From contig CAVSKV010000004.1 in assembly GCA_963728785.1 (NCBI GenBank), positions 682,001 to 746,000 on the forward strand: 64,000 nucleotides of DNA. Direction: 5' to 3'. Positions 42,735 to 51,098 of the stretch are shown one piece after another. The stretch is from JAGWRI01 sp963728785 (GTDB lineage: Bacteria > Gemmatimonadota > Gemmatimonadetes > Gemmatimonadales > Gemmatimonadaceae). Within the stretch, counting starts at the first letter, position 1. Every line of letters starts with the position of its first letter. The position numbers were made by a program, and so were the translations under genes. Below the pieces are notes generated by a model. It saw only the letters and a program-made list of their open reading frames with translations, had not been told where the DNA came from and did not search any database.

Positions 42735-44894
42735 ATGCAGCACGAACGGTGGCGCACGGTCCGGCAGTTCCTGATCGCGGCCGGGCTGGCCACGCTGGCC
42801 ACGGCAGCGTCCGCCCAGCAGGCCGTGGTGACGGGCACCGTGCGCGACGCCCAAACGGACTCCGCCATCGCGGGGGCGATCGTGCTCGTGCGTGGCACGC
42901 TGCTCGGAGGGACGTCCGATGCCGCGGGAAGCTTCCGGATCGTCGGCGTCCCCGCCGGGCCCGTCACGCTGCGCATCCTCGCGCTGGGGTATCGCGCCGA
43001 CTCCGTACAACTCACCCTGGCGGGTGACGGGACGCCGGTGATCAGCGTGCGGCTTGCGCCGGCGCCGCTTTCCATTGCGCCGGTGGAGATCACCGCCAGC
43101 CGGCGTCCCGAAGAGGTGGCGCAGTCCGCGGTCAGCGTGTCGGTGCTGCCCGCGGCCAGCATCATGAATCGCAACGTGTCGGGGCTCGAAGGGGCATTCC
43201 CGTTCGTGCAGGGCGTGACCTTCAATGGCCCAGGTCAGATGGACATCCGCGGCAGCACTGGTACGGCGGCCGGCGTCGGCAGCCGCGTGCTGATTCTGCT
43301 CGACGGGCATCCGATGCTGAGCGCCGACGGCGGCGAGATCATCTGGGAAGCGCTTCCCCTGCTCGACGTGGACCGTGTGGAGGTGGTCAAGGGCGCGTAC
43401 TCTTCGGTCTACGGGAGCAACGCGCTGGGCGGCGTGGCCAACATCATCACGTCGCCCATCGACAGCGCGCCGGAAACCGTCGTGCGCGCCCACTACGACG
43501 TGTACCAGGTGCCGGCCCAGTATCAGTTCGCCAGCGGCGCGCTCACCGGCGACGGCATCCAACTGCAACGGTCCGGGACGATCGGCGGGGTCGGCGTGCG
43601 CCTGGCCGGCGCGCGAGAGGTATCCGAGGGCGACACGCAGAACGGCAATTTCGACCGCGTGTTCCTCCGCGCCAAGGTGGACGCACCCCGCGGATCGGCG
43701 CACCCCTGGGACGGCTACGCCGTCTGGTCGCGGAACGACGCCGGCAACTTCCTCACCTGGCGGTCCAACGACCAGCCGTTCGAAGTCGATTCCGAGTACC
43801 TCGGCGACCGGGCGGTATATGAAACATTGTATATGGGCGGCACGGTGACACCGGTGGTCGGCCCGTCGATGGTGCTCAAGGTGAGCCCGTCGGTGAGCTA
43901 CAACGGGAATCAGGACTACTTCCACACCGACCAGGACTACCACCGGGCCTGGCGCAGTGGCGCCACGGTGCAACTCGCCGCCCAGCCCGACGAGGCCAAC
44001 ACCGTGGTCACCGGCGTGGACGGCGCCTACACCACCGTGACCTCCAACTTTCTGGGCACGCCCGACATCACCGACGTCGGCGTGTTCGCCCAGGACCAGT
44101 GGTCGCCCACGCGGCGGTTCGAGGCGACCTTCGGGGCCCGGATGGACTACCACACCACGAACGTGTCGAGTTCCGAGACGTCGCTCAATCCCAAGCTCGC
44201 CCTGCGGTACATCGTCGCACCAGAGGTCACGCTCCGGGCCTCGGTCGGCGCCGGCTACCGCGCGCCGAGCGCCATCGAACAGTTCGTATCGGCGGTGGAG
44301 TTCGGCTACCGCGTGATCCCCAATCCGTCGCTCACCGGCGAGCACGCCGTGTCGGGGGAAGTCGGCGTGAACGCCGGACTGTGGGGCGGGGCGCGCCTGG
44401 ATGCCGCGGCGTTCCAGAGCGACTGCCGCGACCTCATCGGTCCCTCGGCTGTTCCCGATTCGGTGTTCGTCTTCCAGTTCCGCAACGTGCAGCGGGCGCG
44501 CATTCGAGGGCTCGACGCCGGACTCGACTTGCCGACGGTGGCCAATCTTATGGAGACGCACCTCACCTACCTCTATCTCGACCCGGTGGACCTCGGCACG
44601 GACCAGTATCTGCCCTACCGGTCGCGCCACAACGCCACGGCGACGTTCGATTTCCTGGGCGGCCTGGCGGGCGTCGACGTGCAGTACCGGAGCCGCGTAG
44701 AATCGGTGCTCGTCTATCCGCTGGACCCGCGAAGCGACATCACGATCGTGGACCTGCGCGCCAATGCCGGGTTTCGCGGCACGGTCCTCCAGGGCAAGGT
44801 GTCCAACCTGTTCAACCGGGTGTATCCCGACGTGCAGGAGCGAGTGCCGGGCCAGCCCCGCACGTTCTCGCTCGCCGTCATCCAGCGCTTCTGA
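42735..44894 (+). CDS. TonB-dependent outer-membrane receptor
   Basis: A 719-residue outer-membrane transporter. The signal peptide ends at SAQ near residue 24. A carboxypeptidase-regulatory-like domain (VVTGTVRDAQTDSAIAGA to about residue 100) precedes the plug, which has IDRVEVVKG-type text (LDVDRVEVVKGAYSSVYGSNAL). The barrel ends QPRTFSLAVIQRF with the terminal phenylalanine needed for outer-membrane insertion. A GTG one codon earlier (42732) is an alternative start. The substrate is unknown; it follows a lipoprotein gene and precedes the helicase fusion. There are two AT-rich codon islands within it (43814-43835). Confidence 0.9.
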   Translation: MQHERWRTVRQFLIAAGLATLATAASAQQAVVTGTVRDAQTDSAIAGAIVLVRGTLLGGTSDAAGSFRIVGVPAGPVTLRILALGYRADSVQLTLAGDGTPVISVRLAPAPLSIAPVEITASRRPEEVAQSAVSVSVLPAASIMNRNVSGLEGAFPFVQGVTFNGPGQMDIRGSTGTAAGVGSRVLILLDGHPMLSADGGEIIWEALPLLDVDRVEVVKGAYSSVYGSNALGGVANIITSPIDSAPETVVRAHYDVYQVPAQYQFASGALTGDGIQLQRSGTIGGVGVRLAGAREVSEGDTQNGNFDRVFLRAKVDAPRGSAHPWDGYAVWSRNDAGNFLTWRSNDQPFEVDSEYLGDRAVYETLYMGGTVTPVVGPSMVLKVSPSVSYNGNQDYFHTDQDYHRAWRSGATVQLAAQPDEANTVVTGVDGAYTTVTSNFLGTPDITDVGVFAQDQWSPTRRFEATFGARMDYHTTNVSSSETSLNPKLALRYIVAPEVTLRASVGAGYRAPSAIEQFVSAVEFGYRVIPNPSLTGEHAVSGEVGVNAGLWGGARLDAAAFQSDCRDLIGPSAVPDSVFVFQFRNVQRARIRGLDAGLDLPTVANLMETHLTYLYLDPVDLGTDQYLPYRSRHNATATFDFLGGLAGVDVQYRSRVESVLVYPLDPRSDITIVDLRANAGFRGTVLQGKVSNLFNRVYPDVQERVPGQPRTFSLAVIQRF

Positions 44895-44979
44895 TCGCCG
44901 GCCGTCGGGAGGGATCGCGGTGCCGCGCGTGCCGTCCATTGGTTCTGCCGAGCCCGCGCCCGTCCGCTAGGTTTGTGGA

Positions 44980-47457
44980 ATGCCCGAACCCCGCCTGAGT
45001 CCGAAGGTCGCCGCAGCGCTTCGCGCGGCGATCGGGCTCGCCGGGAACCGCGAAGTCTGCTTCGTGTGTACCGAGGACGCCGACGGCGTGCTGCAGACGG
45101 CGCGCGTCGTCGCCCGTGGCGACGTGACCAGCGTGCTGGCCCTCCCCGGATTCGCCGTGCGCGGCGAGATCCTGGTGCACAATCATCCCTCGGGCGCCCT
45201 CGATCCCTCCGACGCCGACCTCGCCGTGGCCGCGCGGCTGCACGACGACGGCATCGGCTTCGCGATCATCGATAACGACGCCGCGCAACTCTACGTCGTG
45301 GTCGAGGTGCCTCGCGCCGCGGAAATGCACCCGATCGATCTCGACGCCCTGTCCCGCGACCTCGGACCGGGCGGCCCCGTGGCCGGCATCCACCAGCGGT
45401 ACGAGGATCGCCCCGCACAGCGCGAAATGGCGCGTCTCGTGGCGCAAACGTACAACGACGGCGGCGTCGCGCTGCTCGAAGCCGGCACCGGCATCGGTAA
45501 GTCGCTCGGCTACCTCGTGCCGGCGTTGCGGTGGGCCGCGGCCAATGGCGAACGCACCGTCGTGTCCACCAACACGATCAATCTCCAGGAACAGCTCGTG
45601 CGCAAGGATCTTCCCTTTCTTGCCCGGGCCCTCACCGACCAGAAGGTGCGGTTCGCCCTGCTCAAGGGGTGGCGCAACTATCTCTGCCTGGCGCGGCTCG
45701 AGCAGGCTCGCGCGTCGGGCTCGTCGCTGTTCGAGGACGGGACGCAGGATGAACTGCAGAGTATCGCGCAGTGGGCCCGCCGCACCGCCGACGGCTCGCT
45801 GAGCGACCTCGCGGTGGCGCCGTCACCCGAGATCTGGGATGAGGTGGCCGCCGAGTCGGATCTGTGCACGCGCATGCAATGCCCACACTTCAACGACTGC
45901 TTCCTGTTCAAGGCCCGACGCACCGCCGCGCAGGCCGACGTCGTGGTGGTCAACCATCACCTGCTGCTGGCCGACATCGCCGTGCGCCGCGCATCGCAGA
46001 ACTGGGAGGAGGCCGCCGTCCTCCCGTCGTACCGGCGCATCGTGATCGACGAAGGGCACCACCTGGAGGACGCCGCGGCGGCGCACCTGGGCGGGAGCGT
46101 CACCCGCCGCGGGCTGCAGCGCCTGTTCAACCGGATGGAGCGGCGGGGGCGCGGCCTGCTGCCCACGCTCGTCGTCCGGCTCTCGGCGGCCCGTGACCTG
46201 CTCGGCGAGGCGAGCCTGGATCTCATCAGCAAGCGTCTCGAACCCTCGGTGCGATCGGCGCGCGACCGGAGCGCCGTTCTGTTCGACGTGCTCGACGAAC
46301 TCCTGGCGCAGTCGGGTGGACCCGTGCTGCGCCTGACGGACGACTTCGCGCTGCACCCGGCGTGGCGCGGCGGCCTGCGTGTGTCGCTGGAGAACACGCT
46401 GGATGAGCTGGCGCTGCTCGACGAAGGGCTCACGCTGCTGCGCGACCGACTGGAGGGAAGTCAACGGGCCGAAGACGCCGCGCCCATGCTGGCCGAGATG
46501 CGCGCCGTGTCGCGCCGGCTGCAGAGCGCCGGCGACGCGCTGCGCGACGCGCTCGATCCGGCGCCGGGCAGCGAGACCGTGCGGTGGATCGAAGCGCGCG
46601 GCCGAGATCGCGCCGTTGCCGTGTCGAGCGTGCCGCTGGACCTCGCTCCCATCTTGCGTGACGACCTGTTCGCGCGGGTGCAAACGGCCGTCGTCACCAG
46701 TGCCACGCTGGCTGCCGAGGGGCGGTTCGACTTCATGGCCGGCCGGCTCGGGCTCACGACGTCGGAGATGGAGCCCGTCACGCGCATCCTGCCGTCGCCG
46801 TTCGACTACGAGCAGCAGGCGCTGCTCGCCATTCCCACCGACACGCCCGCCCCCAACCGCGACGTCGACCGTCACGCTCACGCCGTTGCGCACATCCTGC
46901 TCGATCTGGCCGACGCGTCGGACGGGGGCGTGTTCGTGCTGTTCACGAGCCACCGCGAAGTGCGCCGCGCCGCCGAGCTGCTGCGGGCCAAGAACGTGGA
47001 ACGCCGGTGGCCGCTGCTCGTGCACGGCGAGGACTCGCGCGACCGCCTGCTCACGCGCTTCCAGCAATCGGGGCGCGGCGTGCTGCTCGGCACGACCTCA
47101 TTCTGGGAAGGGGTGGACGTGCCGGGCGAGCCGCTGCGCGCGCTGTTGATCGCAAAGATTCCTTTTCGGGTGCCCAGCGAACCGCTCACGGCGGCGCGCT
47201 GTGAGGCCATCGAGGAACGGGGTGGGGACGCGTTCGCGGACTACATGATTCCCGATGCGGCGCTCAAGCTCAAGCAGGGATTCGGGCGGTTGATTCGCTC
47301 CGGCACCGACCGCGGGGCCGTCGTGATCGCGGACTCGCGCATCGTCACGGCGCGCTACGGCGCCGAGCTGCTGCGCGGGCTCCCGCCCGCTCATCGCGTC
47401 ATGGAGCCCTGGGAGGACTTGCGCCCGGTGGTTCGCAGGTTCTACGCACGGGATTAG
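44980..47457 (+). CDS. DinG-family ATP-dependent helicase with N-terminal RadC-like JAMM domain
   Basis: An 825-residue fusion. Residues 20-110 form a RadC/JAB-like domain with a complete JAMM metal motif: HNHPSG (H67, H69) and SDAD (77-80), plus E25 as candidate general base. Residues 140-825 are an XPD/DinG-type superfamily-2 helicase: EAGTGIGKS (167-175), Fe-S cysteines C236, C296, C301 and C307, DEGH (357-360), SATLA, and the late GTTSFWEGVDVPGEPL and KLKQGFGRLIRS motifs. The Fe-S cysteine set indicates an iron-sulfur DNA helicase, acting on R-loops or repair intermediates in relatives. The JAMM domain suggests metal-dependent peptidase or nuclease-like chemistry; its role is unknown. Confidence 0.85.
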   Translation: MPEPRLSPKVAAALRAAIGLAGNREVCFVCTEDADGVLQTARVVARGDVTSVLALPGFAVRGEILVHNHPSGALDPSDADLAVAARLHDDGIGFAIIDNDAAQLYVVVEVPRAAEMHPIDLDALSRDLGPGGPVAGIHQRYEDRPAQREMARLVAQTYNDGGVALLEAGTGIGKSLGYLVPALRWAAANGERTVVSTNTINLQEQLVRKDLPFLARALTDQKVRFALLKGWRNYLCLARLEQARASGSSLFEDGTQDELQSIAQWARRTADGSLSDLAVAPSPEIWDEVAAESDLCTRMQCPHFNDCFLFKARRTAAQADVVVVNHHLLLADIAVRRASQNWEEAAVLPSYRRIVIDEGHHLEDAAAAHLGGSVTRRGLQRLFNRMERRGRGLLPTLVVRLSAARDLLGEASLDLISKRLEPSVRSARDRSAVLFDVLDELLAQSGGPVLRLTDDFALHPAWRGGLRVSLENTLDELALLDEGLTLLRDRLEGSQRAEDAAPMLAEMRAVSRRLQSAGDALRDALDPAPGSETVRWIEARGRDRAVAVSSVPLDLAPILRDDLFARVQTAVVTSATLAAEGRFDFMAGRLGLTTSEMEPVTRILPSPFDYEQQALLAIPTDTPAPNRDVDRHAHAVAHILLDLADASDGGVFVLFTSHREVRRAAELLRAKNVERRWPLLVHGEDSRDRLLTRFQQSGRGVLLGTTSFWEGVDVPGEPLRALLIAKIPFRVPSEPLTAARCEAIEERGGDAFADYMIPDAALKLKQGFGRLIRSGTDRGAVVIADSRIVTARYGAELLRGLPPAHRVMEPWEDLRPVVRRFYARD

Positions 47458-47530
47458 GGCGCGCCCACCCGGCGCTCCAGGCCGAGGGCCCCAAATGGCC
47501 GGTGCCGTCGCCAGCCGTTAGCTTCCGCCC

Positions 47531-48169
47531 ATGCCTTCGTCCGCTCCGCTCCCCTTCGCGCGTCCGTCCAAGATCGTCTGCGTGGGACGCAATTATGCCG
47601 AGCATGCCAGGGAACTCGGCAACGATGTGCCCGCCGAGCCGCTCATCTTCCTCAAGCCACCGTCGAGCCTCATTGCGGCCGGGCAACCCATCGTGCTGCC
47701 CGCGATGTCCAAGCAGGTGGAATACGAAGGCGAGATCGGTATCCTCCTGGGGCGCTCGCTCAGCCACGCGTCGGAAGCCGAAGCCGGCTCGGCAATCGCC
47801 GGCGTGCTCGCCGCCAACGACGTGACGGCGCGCGACCTTCAACGGTCCGATCCGCAGTGGACCCGCGCCAAGGGGTTCGACACGTTCTGCGCCGTGGGCG
47901 CGCCGCACGCCCCGCCGGCCGACCTGTCGTCGCTTTCCGTGGTCACCCAAGTAAATGGCAAGGAGCGCCAGCGGGCATCGGCGTCCCTCATGGTCTTCAC
48001 GATTCCGGCTCTGTTGGCGTATATCTCAAGGGTGATGACGCTCGAGCCGGGGGACCTGGTGCTCACGGGAACGCCGGCCGGCGTCGGGACCCTTGGCCCG
48101 GGCGACGAGGTACAAGTGGACGTTCCGGGCTACAGCACCGTACGCAACCCCGTCAGGATGCACGCCTAG
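47531..48169 (+). CDS. Fumarylacetoacetate-hydrolase-family protein
   Basis: A 212-residue FAH-fold enzyme. VCVGRNYAEHARELGN, EYEGEIGILLGR (metal-binding glutamates), ANDVTARDLQ and KGFDTFCAVG match the short FAHD1/YcgM-like branch, and DLVLTGTPAGVG is the closing motif. Members are acylpyruvase or oxaloacetate decarboxylase, or isomerases in aromatic degradation; the substrate cannot be told. Its stop overlaps the GTG of the next gene by one base, so the two are coupled. Confidence 0.88.
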   Translation: MPSSAPLPFARPSKIVCVGRNYAEHARELGNDVPAEPLIFLKPPSSLIAAGQPIVLPAMSKQVEYEGEIGILLGRSLSHASEAEAGSAIAGVLAANDVTARDLQRSDPQWTRAKGFDTFCAVGAPHAPPADLSSLSVVTQVNGKERQRASASLMVFTIPALLAYISRVMTLEPGDLVLTGTPAGVGTLGPGDEVQVDVPGYSTVRNPVRMHA

Positions 48170-49353
48170 TGCTCAAAACCGCCCATCGCCTGGACACCCT
48201 GCCCGAGTACGCCATGGCCCGCGCTACGCAGCGCAAGCGCGAGCTGCTGGCGGCCGGTGTGGACGTAATCGATCTTGGCCCCGGCGACGCCGACCTGATG
48301 CCGCCGCCGGCAGCGCAGCGGCGGCTGGCCGAGGCGGTGACGGTGCCCGGCATGAACCGCTACGGATTCGGCATCGGGCTGGTGGAGTTCCGCGAGGCGG
48401 TGGCGACCTGGATGGCCAAGCGGTTCGGCCTGCGATTCGACCCGATGCGCGAAGTGGTGCCGCTCATCGGCAGCAAGGAGGGGATCTCCCACCTCGCGCT
48501 GGCGCACGTCGATCCGGGGCAGGCGACGATCGTGCCCGAACCGGGCTACAACTCGTACGCCGGCGGCACCCGGCTCGCCGGCGGCGAGGTCTACACTTAC
48601 GCGCTCCGCCCGCGCACCAACTTCCTGGTGGAGCTGGACGACGTGCCGGCCGACGTACTCGGCCGGGCGCGCATCGTCTACCTGAACTACCCCAACAACC
48701 CGACGTCGGCCATCGCTCCGCGCGACTACCTGGAGCGCACGGTGCGCCGCTGCTGCGAGTTGGACCTCCTGCTGGTATATGACAATGCATATAGCGAACT
48801 GACGTACGACGGGTACGTGGCGCCGAGCATCTTCGAGATCGACGGCGCCCGTGACGTGGCCATCGAATTTCACTCGATGTCCAAGACCTACAACATGACC
48901 GGCTGGCGGTGCGGCTGGGCCGTGGCCCGGCCCGAGATCGCCGGTGCGCTCGCCAAGGTGAAGATGTTCACCGATACGGGGTCGTTCCAGGCGGTGCAGG
49001 CGGCAGCCGTGGCGGCGCTGGAGGGCTACGACGACTTCGTGCCGGCCAACGTGGCGGTGTTCAGGGAACGCCGTGACGCGGCGGTGGCGGCGTTCCGCGA
49101 GGCGGGCTTCGTGTGCGAGACGCCCCGCGCCACGATGTACCTGTGGATCCCGCTGCCCGAGGGGATTCCCAGCGCGGTGTTCGCCGAGCGGCTGCTCGAG
49201 GACGAGGGCGTGATCGTGCTCGCCGGCTCCGGCTTCGGCCAGGGCGGCGAGGGATTCTTCCGCATCTCGTTCATCACGAACCCGGACCGGCTTGGCGAGG
49301 CGGCGCGTCGCGCCGGCCGCGTGCTCGAGTCGCTCACGGCGGGCGTGCCATGA
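48169..49353 (+). CDS. Class I/II PLP aminotransferase (LL-DAP / alanine / aspartate type)
   Basis: A 394-residue fold-type I aminotransferase. IDLGPGDADLMPPP, LIGSKEGISHLALA, VYLNYPNNPTSAIAP, and the PLP-lysine region EFHSMSKTYNMTGWRCGWAVA are visible. The SMSK-YNMTGWR form is closest to LL-diaminopimelate aminotransferase and its AlaA/YfdZ-like relatives, so lysine or alanine synthesis is possible; specificity is not resolved. The GTG at 48169 overlaps the FAH stop. Its stop overlaps the following gene's ATG (ATGA), so three genes are coupled. Confidence 0.85.
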   Translation: MLKTAHRLDTLPEYAMARATQRKRELLAAGVDVIDLGPGDADLMPPPAAQRRLAEAVTVPGMNRYGFGIGLVEFREAVATWMAKRFGLRFDPMREVVPLIGSKEGISHLALAHVDPGQATIVPEPGYNSYAGGTRLAGGEVYTYALRPRTNFLVELDDVPADVLGRARIVYLNYPNNPTSAIAPRDYLERTVRRCCELDLLLVYDNAYSELTYDGYVAPSIFEIDGARDVAIEFHSMSKTYNMTGWRCGWAVARPEIAGALAKVKMFTDTGSFQAVQAAAVAALEGYDDFVPANVAVFRERRDAAVAAFREAGFVCETPRATMYLWIPLPEGIPSAVFAERLLEDEGVIVLAGSGFGQGGEGFFRISFITNPDRLGEAARRAGRVLESLTAGVP

Positions 49354-50201
49354 AGCTCCAATTCGATCGCCGCAAGCGCTCGCCCGGAGGCTTTGCCGCC
49401 TCGGTCGCCCTGCACGTGGTGATCGCGCTCCTGCTCGCGCAGATGGTGTTCCGCTACCCCATCGGCGTCCTGCTCCAGGCGTATTCCGCGGCCGAGCACA
49501 TCAAGCCCGAAGCGCTGCATTACGTGCGCGTCGGACAGCAGACCCCGGCGTCGTCGGTGCAGACGCGGCCCAAGGCGGCCGCCCCCAAGGCGGCGCGGCC
49601 GGCGCCGCTCATCGCGCCCACCGTGATTCCCACGCAGGTGCCCACGGCAGTCCCGTCAGCGGCGCCGGCGCGGGCGGCTGGCGGCACCGGCAACGGCCAG
49701 GGCGTACCCGGGGGCACGGGGATGGCCACCGGCATCGTGCCCGCACTTCCCGACGCCCGCATCAAAGTGGCGCCCGGCTATTTCACGCTGCCGCTCAAGA
49801 CGCCCGCCGAGAAGATCGACAGCATGGTGGCCGACATCTACGGCGCGATGCTCGATTCGCTCGAGGCCGCGGGGCACGAGCGTAAGCCGGGCGACTGGAC
49901 GTTCACCAAGGGCGGCAAGAAGTACGGATGGGACCAGCAGGGCATCCAGCTCGGAAAGTTCATGATCCCCAATGCGCTGTTCGCGTTGCTGCCGCTCAAG
50001 GTGCAGGCCAACCCCACCATGAACAACCGGTTCGATGCGGGAATGCGCGAGGACCTGCTCTTCCATGCGCAGATGTCGGTGACCGAGGATGAGTTCAAGC
50101 AAGCGGTCGCGCGCATCCGCGAGCGCAACGAGAAGCTGCACGAAGCGCAGGAGAAGGCGAAGTCGGGCAACTCCGCGCCGCCGGATTCGTCCTCGCATTA
50201 G
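49350..50201 (+). CDS. Membrane-anchored hypothetical protein with Ala/Pro-rich linker
   Basis: A 283-residue protein. One N-terminal membrane helix (FAASVALHVVIALLLAQMVF, residues about 15-34) with a basic cytoplasmic start (KLQFDRRKRS) is followed by an Ala/Pro/Gly linker (residues 65-140). A folded domain follows (residues 145-250, GYFTLPLKTPAEKIDSMVAD, WTFTKGGKKYGWDQQG). The layout resembles TonB-like or energy-transducing envelope proteins, but the C-terminal domain is not a recognisable TonB domain. The start overlaps the aminotransferase stop (ATGA). It converges with the lexA-like gene. Confidence 0.6.
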   Translation: MKLQFDRRKRSPGGFAASVALHVVIALLLAQMVFRYPIGVLLQAYSAAEHIKPEALHYVRVGQQTPASSVQTRPKAAAPKAARPAPLIAPTVIPTQVPTAVPSAAPARAAGGTGNGQGVPGGTGMATGIVPALPDARIKVAPGYFTLPLKTPAEKIDSMVADIYGAMLDSLEAAGHERKPGDWTFTKGGKKYGWDQQGIQLGKFMIPNALFALLPLKVQANPTMNNRFDAGMREDLLFHAQMSVTEDEFKQAVARIRERNEKLHEAQEKAKSGNSAPPDSSSH

Positions 50202-50259
50202 CAGGCGGTTCCGGGATCATCTCATTCCAGATTCGTGATGCCCGGGTGCGATCGCGCCG

Positions 50260-50916
50260 TCAGTCGGCGGGAGGCGGCTCGGCCGGCGCGGCTGCGGGCT
50301 CGTGCTCCACGAACGGGCGGAACACCCCGCACACAACGCCGAGGATCGCGAAGTCGTCCGTCGGGCCCACCTCGATGGGCGGCGTCGTTGCGGCCGCGCC
50401 CTCGAGCACGATCGCCGCGCCGCGGTGGGTGAGCGTGCGCACCGTGGTCCGGCCGCCTACGCGCGCCGCCACGATGTCGCCGTCCTTGGCCCGCGCCGAT
50501 GGCGAGACCATCACGTAGTCGTCGGCCAGGATGCCCCGACCGCTCATCGCCTCGTCCGCCGCGCGCAGGAACATCGCGTCGTCGCTGGGCAGGAACCGGC
50601 GGTCCATCGTGATGTAGCGCTTGGGTGCCGGCGCCGCGCCCGCTTCGCCCGCCGGCTGCACCGGCAAGCATGGCACCGGCTGCGTCGCACCCGCCGCAGC
50701 AAATCCGAAAATGTGCACGCCGCGCGACCGCGATTCGTCGCGCTGGATGTACCCCTTGCTCTCCAGCGAGTGCAACAGGTCCGATACCGTCTTGGTGGAC
50801 TTGATGCGGAACTTCTTCGCGATCTCGCGAATGCTCGGCTGGTACGTGTGCTCGGCGAGAAAGTCTATCAAATAGTGATAGACGCGCCGTTCCAACTGGG
50901 TAAGTGGCTCAGTCAT
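50260..50916 (-). CDS. LexA-family repressor with inactivated self-cleavage dyad
   Basis: A 218-residue LexA homologue. The N-terminal winged helix (residues 5-70) is typical: QPSIREIAKKFRIKSTKTVSDLL and a SRGVHIF end. The cleavage-site region is VPCLPVQPAGEA with the Ala-Gly pair at 89-90. The peptidase core follows (FLRAADEAMSGRGILADDYVMV and GDIVAARVGGRTTVRTL). The catalytic serine of the usual GDSM is alanine (A123 in DEAM) and the lysine of TVKRL is arginine (R160). Self-cleavage should therefore be lost. It probably represses constitutively or uses another signal. A palindrome 63-74 bases upstream may be its operator. Confidence 0.82.
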   Translation of the reverse strand: MTEPLTQLERRVYHYLIDFLAEHTYQPSIREIAKKFRIKSTKTVSDLLHSLESKGYIQRDESRSRGVHIFGFAAAGATQPVPCLPVQPAGEAGAAPAPKRYITMDRRFLPSDDAMFLRAADEAMSGRGILADDYVMVSPSARAKDGDIVAARVGGRTTVRTLTHRGAAIVLEGAAATTPPIEVGPTDDFAILGVVCGVFRPFVEHEPAAAPAEPPPAD

Positions 50917-50978
50917 CGGCCCGCCCCGTCCGCGGCGGGGGCGCCCCGCTGCCGGAAGCAGCGATCACGGTCTCCGCG

Positions 50979-50990
50979 TTCGTCTACGAA
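50979..50990. promoter_or_regulatory. Candidate operator palindrome upstream of the lexA-like gene
   Basis: TTCGTCTACGAA is two 5-base arms (TTCGT/ACGAA) around a 2-base centre, extended by C and G on the outside. It lies 63-74 bases upstream of the start, where an autoregulatory site would be expected. It is not a match to a named LexA box. Confidence 0.35.
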
Positions 50991-51050
50991 TGTACGGCTT
51001 CTTGCGCGGCTCGGTCAACAGATGTTTGCCGGGCACAATGGTCGGGACTA

Positions 51051-51098
51051 GTCGGACAGTCGGGCAGTCGGGCGGTCAGGCGGTCAGGCCGTCAGGTG
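51051..51098 (+). repeat. 8-mer array, six units, overlapping the gltX 3' end
   Basis: Six consecutive 8-base units near GTCGGGCA, drifting to GTCAGGCG. The gltX stop codon (51084-51086) lies inside it. An inverted six-unit array follows on the other side of gltX at 52566-52613. Confidence 0.8.
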
